A stretch of DNA of 64,000 nt from Flavobacteriales bacterium (GTDB lineage: Bacteria; Bacteroidota; Bacteroidia; UBA10329): NCBI GenBank assembly GCA_021741155.1, contig JAIOYP010000012.1:1-64000 (forward strand), written 5' to 3'. Positions 17,607-28,669 of this stretch are shown one piece after another (within the stretch, counting starts at the first letter, position 1; each line of letters starts with the position of its first letter). The position numbers and the translations under genes were made by a program. The notes under the pieces are model-generated. The model did not search any database. It saw nothing but the letters and a program-made list of their open reading frames with translations, and had not been told where the DNA came from.

Positions 17607-18065
17607 TTACCTCAACCTATCTGCCGACCGCACCAACGCCTCATCCTTCTTTATTCCTCTAATAGCAAAGAAATAAAGCACCACGTTCACCAGCAGAATC
17701 GCCAAACTTGGGCTATAAGCAACCGAATCCGATTCGGCCAAAACACCCATTTTATCAGCATAAAAGAAAATCAGACCACCAGCAACCAACTGAACCAAGA
17801 GCGCACCCTGCACCAGCTTAATCTGAAACTTGCGGTTCTTGTATTGCATAATGCCATAAATGGTCAGAAACAAACCTAGCATAATGGCACCAGCAATGGC
17901 AAACGAGCTCATGGCCGTTTCCAATCCACCCTCCTTCAATAAACTGACCGAAATAGCCGTCAGTTCATAATCACCAACACTAGCCAACGTCAGCTTCAGA
18001 AACACCAAAAGCATAGAAAGAATGGCCGCAATTGCCAAATAAACAGTTTGAATACGTTGAATCAT
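17607..18065 (-). CDS. DUF4293 integral membrane protein
   Basis: This 152-residue protein has four predicted membrane helices, at about 5-27, 52-75, 84-101 and 119-136. The start MIQRIQTVYLAIAAI and the end DEALVRSADRLR are the conserved ends of DUF4293, a Bacteroidota family of unknown function commonly found next to rho. Here rho lies divergently across a 253-base gap, consistent with that linkage. Confidence 0.9.
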   Translation of the reverse strand: MIQRIQTVYLAIAAILSMLLVFLKLTLASVGDYELTAISVSLLKEGGLETAMSSFAIAGAIMLGLFLTIYGIMQYKNRKFQIKLVQGALLVQLVAGGLIFFYADKMGVLAESDSVAYSPSLAILLVNVVLYFFAIRGIKKDEALVRSADRLR

Positions 18066-18318
18066 CTTGAATCTAATTTGTGCCGCAAAGGAAACGAATA
18101 CCTACAAACTTGAAAAACAAAAGACCGATAGGACATAATTAACGCTTCAACAAATTTTCAACATAAAGTTTCACTATTAGATTTATGTGTATTATTGCCG
18201 AGCAATCATTTCCAATTCGTTCTGAATCGCGGAAATTGAATCAATCCAGATTATTATCAATACAGGCGAAAGCCAATCTGTTTAAGAAACATACCAACTT
18301 CACAAGTTTATTTTATTG

Positions 18319-20094
<1,776 letters not shown>

Positions 20095-20144
20095 CTAGGA
20101 TTTAGGTATTAGCTGTTAGGCTTTAGGGCTTGACAAATGCATAA

Positions 20145-20178
20145 AAAAAGACCCGATGGATTTCCATCGGGTCTTTTT
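20145..20178. terminator. Bidirectional terminator between rho and dnaK
   Basis: AAAAAGACCCGATGGA pairs with TCCATCGGGTCTTTTT around a three-base loop, with A and T runs on the two sides, so it can end both convergent transcripts. Confidence 0.9.
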
Positions 20179-20208
20179 GCTAGAAGCTAGCTCCTAAAAG
20201 CTAGAAGC

Positions 20209-22119
20209 TTATTTCGTCTCCTCCTTCACTTCTTCGAAGTCAACATCGGTTACTTCATCGTTTCCACCCTGACCGCCAGCGTTAGCTTCTGGTCCAGCTT
20301 GTCCGCCTTGTCCTTCTTGCGTTGCAGCATACATTTCTTGCGAAGCAGCCTGCCAAGCAGTGTTCAACGTTTCAAGAGCAACATCAATTCCAGCGATGTC
20401 GCGTGTTTCGTGTGCTTTCTTCAAATCAGCAAGAGCGTTCTCAATCGGAGCTTTCTTATCTGTTGGAAGTTTGTCACCGAATTCCTTCAACTGCTTCTCC
20501 GTTTGGAAAATCATTTGATCGGCAGCGTTGATTTTATCAACTTCCGCCTTCGCTTTTGCATCAGATTCAGCATTTGCTTCTGCTTCTTGCTTCATCTTTT
20601 GGATGTCTGCGTCAGAAAGACCTGAAGATGCCTCAATTCGAATGTTCTGAGATTTTCCAGTTGCTTTATCCGTTGCAGAAACGTTGATAATTCCGTTTGC
20701 ATCAATATCAAACGTTACTTCAATTTGTGGAACACCACGTGGTGCTGGTGGAATGTCGCTCAGATTGAACTTACCAATGGTTCTGTTATGCGCAGCCATC
20801 GGACGCTCGCCTTGCAACACGTGCAACTCAACGGTTGGTTGGTTATCTGCAGCAGTCGAGAATGTCTCAGACTTCTTAGTAGGAATGGTAGTGTTCGCAT
20901 CAATCAATTTGGTGAACACACCGCCCATCGTCTCGATTCCAAGTGAAAGTGGCGTTACATCCAAAAGAAGAACATCTTTCACCTCTCCCGTAAGAACTCC
21001 ACCTTGAATAGCTGCTCCAACTGCAACAACTTCATCAGGATTCACACCTTTTGATGGTGCTTTTCCGAAGAAATCTTCAACAATCTTCTGGATAGCTGGA
21101 ATTCTTGTAGAACCACCTACCAAGATTACTTCGTTGATGTCAGACTTAGAAAGTCCTGCATCTTTCATTGCCTTTTTGCAAGGCTCAAGCGTTGCTTGAA
21201 TCAGCTTATCAGCCAATTTCTCAAACTGCGCTCTTGAAAGCGTGCGCACCAAGTGTTTTGGAATGCCATCAACTGGCATAATGTATGGCAAGTTGATTTC
21301 GGTAGAAGTTGAACTTGAAAGCTCAATTTTAGCTTTCTCAGCAGCTTCTTTCAAACGCTGAAGCGCCATTGGATCTTTTCTCAAATCAAGATTTTCATCT
21401 TTCTTGAACTCATCTGCCAACCAATCAATGATTACTTGGTCAAAGTCGTCTCCTCCAAGGTGAGTATCTCCATTCGTAGATTTTACTTCAAACACACCAT
21501 CACCCAATTCGAGGATAGAGATATCGAATGTTCCTCCACCAAGGTCAAAAACCGCAATCGTAGAATCTTCACTTTTCTTATCCAATCCATAAGCCAAAGC
21601 AGCAGCAGTTGGCTCATTGATGATTCTTTTTACCTTCAATCCAGCAATCTCACCAGCTTCTTTCGTAGCCTGACGTTGTGAATCGTTGAAGTATGCAGGA
21701 ACGGTAATAACCGCCTCAGTTACTTCAGTTCCCAAGTAATCTTCAGCCGTTTTCTTCATTTTCTGAAGAACCATTGCCGAAATCTCTTGTGGAGTGTACT
21801 CACGGTCATCAATTTTAACACGTGGTGTGTTGTTGGTTCCTTTAACGACCTTGTAAGGAACGCGAGCAATTTCCTTTGCCACTTCGTCAAAACTTGAACC
21901 CATAAATCGCTTGATTGAAGCAATTGTTTTGGTTGGATTCGTGATAGCCTGACGTTTTGCAGGATCACCTACTTTTCTCTCGCCACCTTCTACGAAAGCA
22001 ACGATTGAAGGCGTTGTTCTTCGCCCTTCGCTGTTAGGGATTACAACTGGTTCGTTTCCCTCCATTACAGAGACACACGAGTTAGTTGTTCCCAAGTCAA
22101 TTCCGATTATTTTACCCAT
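20209..22119 (-). CDS. dnaK: Molecular chaperone DnaK (Hsp70)
   Basis: This ATP-driven Hsp70 chaperone folds nascent and stress-damaged proteins with DnaJ and GrpE. The 636-residue protein begins [20 protein letters not shown], with the phosphate-binding loop [11 protein letters not shown] and the adenosine loop [10 protein letters not shown]. The substrate domain includes [11 protein letters not shown], and the lid ends in a Gly/Gln-rich linker. The C-terminal acidic tail is [13 protein letters not shown]. dnaJ and grpE are not adjacent. Upstream are a possible GG-N10-GC promoter and TGTC repeats, which may give heat-shock control. Confidence 0.98.
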   Translation of the reverse strand: MGKIIGIDLGTTNSCVSVMEGNEPVVIPNSEGRRTTPSIVAFVEGGERKVGDPAKRQAITNPTKTIASIKRFMGSSFDEVAKEIARVPYKVVKGTNNTPRVKIDDREYTPQEISAMVLQKMKKTAEDYLGTEVTEAVITVPAYFNDSQRQATKEAGEIAGLKVKRIINEPTAAALAYGLDKKSEDSTIAVFDLGGGTFDISILELGDGVFEVKSTNGDTHLGGDDFDQVIIDWLADEFKKDENLDLRKDPMALQRLKEAAEKAKIELSSSTSTEINLPYIMPVDGIPKHLVRTLSRAQFEKLADKLIQATLEPCKKAMKDAGLSKSDINEVILVGGSTRIPAIQKIVEDFFGKAPSKGVNPDEVVAVGAAIQGGVLTGEVKDVLLLDVTPLSLGIETMGGVFTKLIDANTTIPTKKSETFSTAADNQPTVELHVLQGERPMAAHNRTIGKFNLSDIPPAPRGVPQIEVTFDIDANGIINVSATDKATGKSQNIRIEASSGLSDADIQKMKQEAEANAESDAKAKAEVDKINAADQMIFQTEKQLKEFGDKLPTDKKAPIENALADLKKAHETRDIAGIDVALETLNTAWQAASQEMYAATQEGQGGQAGPEANAGGQGGNDEVTDVDFEEVKEETK

Positions 22120-22166
22120 TATATAGTTTTTATCAATTCGTAACTAATGTTGTCGGCTTGGCATTT

Positions 22167-22182
22167 GGCACAGACCATGCCA
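22167..22182 (-). promoter_or_regulatory. Possible sigma-54-type promoter of dnaK
   Basis: On the minus strand, TGGCATGGTCTGTGCC contains GG and GC separated by exactly ten bases, as in -24/-12 promoters (TGGCAC-N5-TTGC). The -12 element departs from consensus. The segment is also a partial palindrome (GGCA/TGCC), so a repressor site is the alternative. It lies 48 bases before the dnaK start. Confidence 0.35.
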
Positions 22183-22244
22183 TCGGAATTATGCTCCGAT
22201 TTCCGAGAAATTATGTCAGTTATGAACGAATCAGACCTGAAAAA

Positions 22245-22271
22245 CCTGACAAACTGGGTGACAAAACGACA
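22245..22271 (-). promoter_or_regulatory. TGTC direct repeats upstream of dnaK
   Basis: The minus strand reads TGTCGTTTTGTCACCC followed by AGTTTGTCAGG. This gives three TGTC units spaced by seven and ten bases, about 130-150 bases before the dnaK start. They could be activator sites for the stress promoter. Confidence 0.3.
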
Positions 22272-22282
22272 CTGAGTCGCTT

Positions 22283-23452
22283 CTAATTTGGGTCAATTAC
22301 AAACCCACGCCCCTTGGTATATTGACCATCTACAATCTCCAATTGGGTCTCATTGCTCAAATACACTCGGCTTACAAGCTCCATTTTTGTACGACTTGAA
22401 AACACACCCAAACCATTGTTAATATTGGTATAAACGGGCTTATCTTGAAGTACGGTTGAGTTCGATGGATTGTTGATGTCGATGTACGAGAATAACTCTT
22501 CTCCTGCAATTCGAACTTCAATATCAAGGTCTTGAGAGTGACCATCCAATGGATTTGGATCACCAGCTATTCCGTCTTGTCTTCCAATTTTCCGAACAAC
22601 TCCAGCCTCTTCTGCAACCACGCTACCAATTCGGCTAAAGAAATTCTCAGAAAGGATAGGAACCTGAACAATGGTCTCAGTACCAACCGAAACGGTTTTC
22701 ACAAGCCATTGAATCGATTTCACCGTTTCAACTCCTGCAATGATTTCTCTGTAATAGAAACGAAGCCAAACTTCATATTGCTTGCCTCTATCAGCCGTAC
22801 TGAAATTCAATATATAGTTGATGTATTCACGAGATGTGTTGACCAACGTAATCCGCTGTGAGGTATTAGAATTCTGTTGCGGTTTGGCAAACTGCAGCGT
22901 TGATACATCAACAATTGAAATTTTTGAATCTGCAATCGGAGTAACCGTATCCATATTAGCAATGGTCATGGCTGTAGTCATTCCAATTGGTTTCTTCTTC
23001 AGGGTAATCTCATAATCACGGTCTGCGTTGATGTTTACCTGCTCGGACCCAGGAGTTGTTTTTGTTTTATACAATCGTTGCATCGGCCCGAAAAAATCAA
23101 TCACATCATCGTCTGGGTTTCCAGTATCCTTGGTTGAAATCATAACGGTATCCAACTTCCAGCGATTTGATTCAGCTGAACCGTTGTATTCGATCAGCTC
23201 CACAAATAGGTCTTCATATTTGAAATAGGAAGAATCTGGTTCCAGCGCCATTACAAACGCTGATTCCTCACCCAAAAATGCTTTTTGAATTCGGAATAAA
23301 TGACCAGCTCCACCTACGTTTGGATTATCAAGTGGGTCTAAAAGACCATAAATCAATGGTTTTTCCTCATATTCACCCGTCAGTTTGAAGTCAGACTCGC
23401 AAGAAGAAAATATGGTTAGTAATGCAACTAACCCGATAGCGTAACGTAGCAT
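22283..23452 (-). CDS. Lipoprotein, DUF4249-like
   Basis: The 389-residue protein has a signal peptide and lipobox IFSSC (Cys19). The mature part is beta-rich with EKPLIYGLLDPLDNPN near the start. The C-terminal string YTNINNGLGVFSSR resembles the end of DUF4249-type lipoproteins that accompany outer-membrane receptors in Bacteroidota. No TonB-dependent receptor gene is adjacent, so its partner is unknown. Cys19 should anchor it in a membrane. A TATCTTTG box (23478 to 23471 on the minus strand) lies 18 bases upstream of the start. The gene is divergent from the coiled-coil protein gene. Confidence 0.6.
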   Translation of the reverse strand: MLRYAIGLVALLTIFSSCESDFKLTGEYEEKPLIYGLLDPLDNPNVGGAGHLFRIQKAFLGEESAFVMALEPDSSYFKYEDLFVELIEYNGSAESNRWKLDTVMISTKDTGNPDDDVIDFFGPMQRLYKTKTTPGSEQVNINADRDYEITLKKKPIGMTTAMTIANMDTVTPIADSKISIVDVSTLQFAKPQQNSNTSQRITLVNTSREYINYILNFSTADRGKQYEVWLRFYYREIIAGVETVKSIQWLVKTVSVGTETIVQVPILSENFFSRIGSVVAEEAGVVRKIGRQDGIAGDPNPLDGHSQDLDIEVRIAGEELFSYIDINNPSNSTVLQDKPVYTNINNGLGVFSSRTKMELVSRVYLSNETQLEIVDGQYTKGRGFVIDPN

Positions 23453-23470
23453 CCAGTATTATTTGAAGCG

Positions 23471-23478
23471 CAAAGATA
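23471..23478 (-). promoter_or_regulatory. -7 promoter box upstream of the DUF4249-like lipoprotein gene
   Basis: TATCTTTG on the minus strand is a perfect TAnnTTTG match, 18 bases before the start codon. No TTG is found at the ideal spacing. Confidence 0.4.
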
Positions 23479-23496
23479 ACAGGCCAAAAAGAAGAC

Positions 23497-24897
23497 ATGA
23501 CCAAAGCACCAGTTTTAAACCGCAACTATGACGGTATTATTACAGTTCTAAACCGATTGAGGAACGGATCCGCATTTGCAATCCTCTTATGGCTTCCGCT
23601 TTCGAGCATGGGGCAAACTCCAATCTCATTAGAGTTCAACGAAATACAGCTTCGTGAAGAGTTTTCTGATAAAAGCGAGAATTGGCCTTATCTCACCACT
23701 ATGGAAAATCTTTATGTACCAGATAAGGACGAATATTTCATGCATCGTAGGCACAAATCAACGCCATACGCTATTCTGACTGATTGGAAAAACAATTTGG
23801 GGACATTCAATATCCTGACCACATTGAAATTGGGACCAACCGAGACGGATGACCAAACGGCTGGTGTCATTTTCCTTGTTCAACCTGATGGAAAAGGAGC
23901 GGTTGTATTTGAATTCAACAAGTCGAAACAATATCGTATCAAACAGTTGGTAGGAGCTTATTACAAGTTCATTTCTGGCGACACGGAAAGTAGCGGCTGG
24001 GTGAAATCATCTGCGCTTGCGGCTAAGAATGAGTACAACGAGATTGACATCCGTGTTCAACTTCCACAAATAGACATCTACGTCAACAAAAAATTCATTC
24101 AATCTTTCGATTTAATGGATTTCAAACCGGGCGGCATGGGTTACCTCATTGGACCAGATACAAAGGCAAAATCGGATTATTTCTATGTGTATTCAACCGC
24201 AGAAGCGAGTGTAGAAGCCGAATTAGATACAAAGAAGACTGACGATAACAAATCGGCTTTAGCTCAACTCGGAAAGCTACGATACGAGTTAGAACAAGAA
24301 AAACGTTCACTCAAAGAATGCCAAATGGAACGGCAGCAAGCCGTGACTGTTTTGGAAGAGGAAATGGCAAAGTTGAGAGAAAGCAATGACCGTTTAGGAT
24401 TACAAAACCGTCAGCTTCATGAATTCAAAGACAACGTTTTGGTTGAAGTGGATGAAGACGTTTTCCTAACCTTGGCAGAGAACCTCAAGGCTGAAATCAT
24501 TAAAAATGGCAAACTGGAATCTCAGGTTCAGGTATATAAAGATTCACTGAAATACACCCATGTTCAGTACAACAAGTTAAAACTTGCGTTGTTGGACAAG
24601 GCTATTTCTAAGGCGGAGAAGGAAAAAGTAGTTCGTGACCAAAAGGAATCGGCCGATACCAAGAAGGAAATTGAAACTGAATTGAAGGACAAAAAGATGA
24701 ACGCTGAACAGGAAAAATGGGAAGTATCTCATCCAAATGTTGTGGCGAAAGTGGATACGTCACTCCTTTCTGACTTAAAATCTGAAATAAAAAAAGAGAC
24801 ACTTACTCCTATTTCTAACGAAGAAGTTTCGGAAGACGAATCAGAAGCCCGACCTTTGCCCGTGAAAGTGCGCAAAGCGCAGAAAAAACAAGACTGA
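23497..24897 (+). CDS. Secreted protein with lectin-like domain and long coiled coil
   Basis: This 466-residue protein is of unrecognised function. A hydrophobic stretch ([15 protein letters not shown], about 26-40) looks like a signal peptide preceded by a long polar N-region, so the true start may be further in. Residues about 45-235 resemble a concanavalin-type beta sandwich ([35 protein letters not shown] strands ending SDYFYVYST). About 245-420 is a charged coiled coil (heptads such as [19 protein letters not shown]). The C-terminus is basic. It overlaps panB by one base (TGATG), so the two are co-translated, although the functional link is obscure. Confidence 0.6.
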   Translation: MTKAPVLNRNYDGIITVLNRLRNGSAFAILLWLPLSSMGQTPISLEFNEIQLREEFSDKSENWPYLTTMENLYVPDKDEYFMHRRHKSTPYAILTDWKNNLGTFNILTTLKLGPTETDDQTAGVIFLVQPDGKGAVVFEFNKSKQYRIKQLVGAYYKFISGDTESSGWVKSSALAAKNEYNEIDIRVQLPQIDIYVNKKFIQSFDLMDFKPGGMGYLIGPDTKAKSDYFYVYSTAEASVEAELDTKKTDDNKSALAQLGKLRYELEQEKRSLKECQMERQQAVTVLEEEMAKLRESNDRLGLQNRQLHEFKDNVLVEVDEDVFLTLAENLKAEIIKNGKLESQVQVYKDSLKYTHVQYNKLKLALLDKAISKAEKEKVVRDQKESADTKKEIETELKDKKMNAEQEKWEVSHPNVVAKVDTSLLSDLKSEIKKETLTPISNEEVSEDESEARPLPVKVRKAQKKQD

Positions 24898-25712
24898 TGT
24901 CGGTACACCGCTCGGTGAAGAAAATCACCACCCACGTGCTTCAGGAAATGAAGCGCAATGGCGAGAAAATTGCCATGCTTACTGCTTATGATTATACCAT
25001 GGCCAGAATTCTGGATCAGGCAGGAATTGATATTCTGCTGGTTGGAGATTCGGCTTCAAACGTGATGGCTGGCCACGAAACCACGCTCCCGATTACGCTC
25101 AACGAGATGATTTATCATGCTGCTGGCGTTGTTCGTGCAGTAGAAAGATGTTTGGTTGTGGTTGATATGCCGTTCGGTTCTTATCAAGGAAATTCGAGAG
25201 AAGCGCTCAATTCGGCCATCCGAATTATGAAAGAAACGGGCGGGCACTCAATCAAAATGGAAGGTGGACGTGAGATTGTAGAATCAATCGAACGCATTCT
25301 TACTGCTGGTATTCCAGTAATGGGACACCTTGGCCTCACCCCTCAAAGCATCTATAAATTCGGAACGTATACCGTGAGAGCCAGAGAGGAAGAAGAAGCA
25401 AAACGGCTTATCGAAGACGCGAAAATTTTGGAAGCGGCAGGCTGCTTTGCCATTGTTCTGGAGAAAGTACCAGCTAAACTAGCTGCACAAGTGGCCAAAG
25501 AAATTGAGATTCCAATCATTGGAATTGGTGCAGGAAATGGCGTTGACGGACAAGTTTTAGTAACGCACGATATGCTTGGAATGAACCAAGAATTCAGTCC
25601 TCGTTTCTTGAGACGCTACGCAAACTTGGCAGAAGACATGACGTTGGCTGTCAAATCATACGTTTCGGATGTAAGGCGGAAGGATTTTCCGAACGATTCG
25701 GAACAATATTAA
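24897..25712 (+). CDS. panB: 3-methyl-2-oxobutanoate hydroxymethyltransferase
   Basis: PanB adds a hydroxymethyl group from methylene-tetrahydrofolate to alpha-ketoisovalerate in the first committed step of pantothenate synthesis. The 271-residue protein has the metal-binding and substrate motifs [41 protein letters not shown] and [20 protein letters not shown]. Length and motif order are normal. The ATG is fused to the upstream stop. panC and panD are not in the window. Confidence 0.96.
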   Translation: MSVHRSVKKITTHVLQEMKRNGEKIAMLTAYDYTMARILDQAGIDILLVGDSASNVMAGHETTLPITLNEMIYHAAGVVRAVERCLVVVDMPFGSYQGNSREALNSAIRIMKETGGHSIKMEGGREIVESIERILTAGIPVMGHLGLTPQSIYKFGTYTVRAREEEEAKRLIEDAKILEAAGCFAIVLEKVPAKLAAQVAKEIEIPIIGIGAGNGVDGQVLVTHDMLGMNQEFSPRFLRRYANLAEDMTLAVKSYVSDVRRKDFPNDSEQY

Positions 25713-25717
25713 TAGTA

Positions 25718-25770
25718 GGGGTTTGCCGTGGCAAACCTGAAATAGATAATGGGTTTGCCCCGGCAAATCC
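25718..25770. repeat. Pair of small GGTTTGCC/GGCAAACC hairpins
   Basis: GGTTTGCC-GT-GGCAAACC (25720-25737) is a perfect dyad. GGGTTTGCC-CC-GGCAAATCC (25751-25770) is a near copy with different loop bases. They lie between panB and the pseudouridine synthase and could attenuate read-through; no T-run follows, so they are not a standard terminator. Confidence 0.6.
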
Positions 25771-25778
25771 TTACAAGC

Positions 25779-26477
25779 ATGGCAAAAGAAAAATCAATCG
25801 ACATCCTTTTTGAGGATAATCACATTATTGCGGTAAACAAACCCTCTGGCCTTTTGGTGCAAGGAGATAAAACTGGTGATGAAACGCTTGCCGACTTGGT
25901 AAAAGCTTATATCAAGAAAACCAAGGACAAACCAGGCGATGTTTATTTGGGAATTGTGCACCGATTGGATAGACCAGTTAGCGGAGTTGTTCTATTTGCA
26001 AAGACTTCAAAAGCGTTGGTTCGGTTGAATAAGATGTTTGCCGAGCGCGAAACCAAGAAGATTTATTGGGCAGTTGTCACCAAGCGGCCTCAGGAAGAAA
26101 CCGGGAAGCTGGTGCACTGGCTCCGAAAAGACGAGGAAAAGAACCGCAGCAAGGCTTTCAATAACGAAATGAAGCACACCAAATTCGCGGAACTAGACTA
26201 CAAAATGCTACGCGGTTCTGACCGTTATACACTTTTGGAAGTATATCCTAAAACAGGACGCCATCATCAAATCAGAGTTCAACTTTCAAAAATCGGTTGT
26301 TCAATCAAAGGCGATTTAAAGTATGGTGCTCCACGAAATAATGAAGATGCTTCCATTCACTTACACGCACGCAGGTTGGAATTCGAGCATCCAGTTAAAA
26401 AAGAGCCTGTTGTTATTACTGCTAGTGTTCCCGCCTTGGATAATCTTTGGCAGGAATTCTATAAAATGATGAAGTAG
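25779..26477 (+). CDS. RluA-family pseudouridine synthase
   Basis: The enzyme converts specific uridines in rRNA or tRNA to pseudouridine. The ATG at 25779 (MAKEKSIDILFEDNHI) gives 232 residues and starts directly with the catalytic fold; an earlier ATG at 25749 lies inside the hairpin repeat and is unlikely. Catalytic Asp64 is in HRLDRPVSGV. Conserved KPSGLLVQGD, ALTKE-like segments and the C-terminal PKTGRHHQIRVQLSKIG are present. There is no S4 domain, as in RluA/TruC-type members. The precise RNA target cannot be told from sequence alone. Confidence 0.9.
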   Translation: MAKEKSIDILFEDNHIIAVNKPSGLLVQGDKTGDETLADLVKAYIKKTKDKPGDVYLGIVHRLDRPVSGVVLFAKTSKALVRLNKMFAERETKKIYWAVVTKRPQEETGKLVHWLRKDEEKNRSKAFNNEMKHTKFAELDYKMLRGSDRYTLLEVYPKTGRHHQIRVQLSKIGCSIKGDLKYGAPRNNEDASIHLHARRLEFEHPVKKEPVVITASVPALDNLWQEFYKMMK

Positions 26478-26480
26478 AAT

Positions 26481-27122
26481 CTACTGAATCAGCTCCGAAT
26501 ACACAGCAGCAAAATGTAACGCTGCTCCAATAATCACAAAGATGTGCCATACAAAATGTGTCCATTTCTTTGATTTCCAGAGGTAAAACCCAGCGCCAAT
26601 GGTGTAGAAAAAACCGCTCGCGACCACAAGAATCTTCGTGTTTCGGGCAAAAGACTCGTAGAAAAACATCGGGTCAAGCAAAAGGATATATGCCATTACC
26701 ACATAGATTACTGTGGAAAACACCTTGAACCGGTGAACATATCTTGCCTTGAACCAAATTCCGACTAAGCTCATTCCCCAAAGTGCGGCTAGGAACATGA
26801 GACCCTTTTCGTTCATCATTCGGTTCATTATCAGTACTGAATAGCTTCCAGAGATGAGGAAGTAAATACTGATATGATCGAGTTTTTTGAGTAGGAATTT
26901 CTTGCGTCTCTCTATCGTTCCATGATAAACGCTTGAACTGGAAAAGGAAAGAATGAGCGAGAAGGCATAAACCCACACTCCTACTCTGCCCCACTCGGTC
27001 AGGTGCGAACTCTGGATTATTAGAAAAACGCAGCCTACAATGGCAAAAACAGCTCCTAGACCATGAGAAATTGTGTTAGCTCGCTCCTCTGCTTGCGAGT
27101 ATGTTATTACTGGCGATTCCAT
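26481..27122 (-). CDS. Hemolysin III / PAQR-family membrane protein
   Basis: This 213-residue integral membrane protein has seven predicted helices. The family pattern is present: EERANTISHGLG at the N-terminus, SSSVYHGTI, LDHISIYFLISGSYS and WTHFVWHIFVIIGAALHF. The conserved Ser, Asp and three His are the putative metal-hydrolase site shared with adiponectin receptors. Physiological substrates in bacteria are not established; YqfA-type proteins affect membrane properties. It is convergent with the pseudouridine synthase, with three bases between the stops. Confidence 0.88.
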   Translation of the reverse strand: MESPVITYSQAEERANTISHGLGAVFAIVGCVFLIIQSSHLTEWGRVGVWVYAFSLILSFSSSSVYHGTIERRKKFLLKKLDHISIYFLISGSYSVLIMNRMMNEKGLMFLAALWGMSLVGIWFKARYVHRFKVFSTVIYVVMAYILLLDPMFFYESFARNTKILVVASGFFYTIGAGFYLWKSKKWTHFVWHIFVIIGAALHFAAVYSELIQ

Positions 27123-27293
27123 TCGGGTACAATGAACGGGAGAAATCGCAATTCATGCAAGATTCAATCAATTTTTTGAACAGAAAAGGAATGGCGAACG
27201 CTCGACATGAAACCGATCAACCATTAACCAAAGCCAAGCATTCGGCCATTCCCCACAAATCAAGCTATCAAAACTCGATTTGGTCTGTTCATT

Positions 27294-28619
27294 TTAAAAA
27301 GAAACCTGATACTGCATTACAACCATACTTCTTCTATCCGATTGATAATTGACCCCAGCCACGTTTGTGCTAAAAACAGGTCGGTTTTGATAAGCTAAAC
27401 TCACTTTACTATTGTGAGTTCCTGTCATAAATAGGTTAAAACCTGCCTCGGCCATTACCATCGGACCGTCCAAGGCTTGAAAAATCCCAATCTGCGTTGC
27501 TGCGAATGGTTGCACAGTAGCCGTTTTCGCAAATAGATTGTCTTTGAATTTATATCCGAATTGAGCGTAAATGGTGGAGCCCGTTCCAATCATTGGGAAA
27601 GCATTTCCGCCTCCGTTCAATGTGCCTGTTGCATCTGCGCCATTCGCTGGATTCATGACGCCAACATTTCTAAGGTAATTAGGACCTAAATCCAAATAGT
27701 GATAGGAAGCGTAGGCCGTAATAGCATTGCGTTTTTCCTTGTTCAAAGGCGCATCGTAAAAAATATCGGCAGCAAACAATTTCATGTGTGTTTTCACCGT
27801 GTCGTTGGCAGCGGTGAGGTGCCACATAGCATTTGGTTGCACAATAAATCCAGCTCCAAGGTTGAGCACATTTTTCGTCCCTAAATACGTTCCCGATAAG
27901 TATGGATTCGCATTGCTTTCCTGGTCAAAAAACTGCCACATTAAATAACCTTGCGCTTGAATACTTGTAGGTAACGTGCTGAAATCTGAATTCACATTCA
28001 GTGGTTTTACTGGACTCACAGCATTCTGAATTGCCAAAGGTTTTGTGATAGCTAAACGGTAATCCAACTTGTTAATCTTACCCTTAAAATGAACACTTAG
28101 CTTACGGAGAAACTGGTCGTTTACTCCATTGGTCACTTGTTGGTAAAGTGGCGCATCTAAGGTCATAATGGATCCTGTACTTGGAGATGCATAACGGCTC
28201 AAACCGTTCCAGCCACTTAAACCTGCTCCAATAGCCAAGCCTTTCTTGTGAATGGCATATTCTGCATAGGCATCGTGAATGAAAAATCCACCAAATTGCT
28301 TTGAACTCGAATTGAAATTATTCATCCCAAACTGGGTAAAAACATAAACGCGGTCTGTTACTTGCGAAAGCAAGGTCATTCGCCATCTGCGAACGCCAAT
28401 GTCGAATGTGTGGTCTTGCTTATCGCCAAAAATGGTAGAACCAGGATTGTTTTCCGTGTAGCGCACCCACACTTGTCCAACCAACGAGAGTTGGACATAG
28501 TGCGTGCCTTCTTCATTGAAATTCCACTTGAGTTTACGGTCCTTTAGGAAGTTTTGTGCTTGCGCACCTCCTGAAATCAGGGCGCAAGCCAAAGTCAAGA
28601 GAATGATTGCTTTTCTCAT
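27294..28619 (-). CDS. Outer-membrane porin-like beta-barrel protein
   Basis: The 441-residue protein begins with a signal peptide (MRKAIILLTLACALISGG, cleaved near AQAQ). Then come many alternating strands rich in aromatic residues (HYVQLSLVGQVWVRY, DRVYVFTQFGMNN) and a C-terminus ending QYQVSF, which suits outer-membrane insertion. I do not recognise a named subfamily; phosphate-selective-porin-like proteins are the nearest in appearance. It is the last gene of the inorganic-carbon island, 50 bases after a SulP gene on the same strand, so passage of anions such as bicarbonate across the outer membrane is a reasonable inference. Confidence 0.7.
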   Translation of the reverse strand: MRKAIILLTLACALISGGAQAQNFLKDRKLKWNFNEEGTHYVQLSLVGQVWVRYTENNPGSTIFGDKQDHTFDIGVRRWRMTLLSQVTDRVYVFTQFGMNNFNSSSKQFGGFFIHDAYAEYAIHKKGLAIGAGLSGWNGLSRYASPSTGSIMTLDAPLYQQVTNGVNDQFLRKLSVHFKGKINKLDYRLAITKPLAIQNAVSPVKPLNVNSDFSTLPTSIQAQGYLMWQFFDQESNANPYLSGTYLGTKNVLNLGAGFIVQPNAMWHLTAANDTVKTHMKLFAADIFYDAPLNKEKRNAITAYASYHYLDLGPNYLRNVGVMNPANGADATGTLNGGGNAFPMIGTGSTIYAQFGYKFKDNLFAKTATVQPFAATQIGIFQALDGPMVMAEAGFNLFMTGTHNSKVSLAYQNRPVFSTNVAGVNYQSDRRSMVVMQYQVSF

Positions 28620-28669
28620 TTTATTGAATTTTTAGATGGTATCTGCGAATACAGATAATCAAGCTTTTA

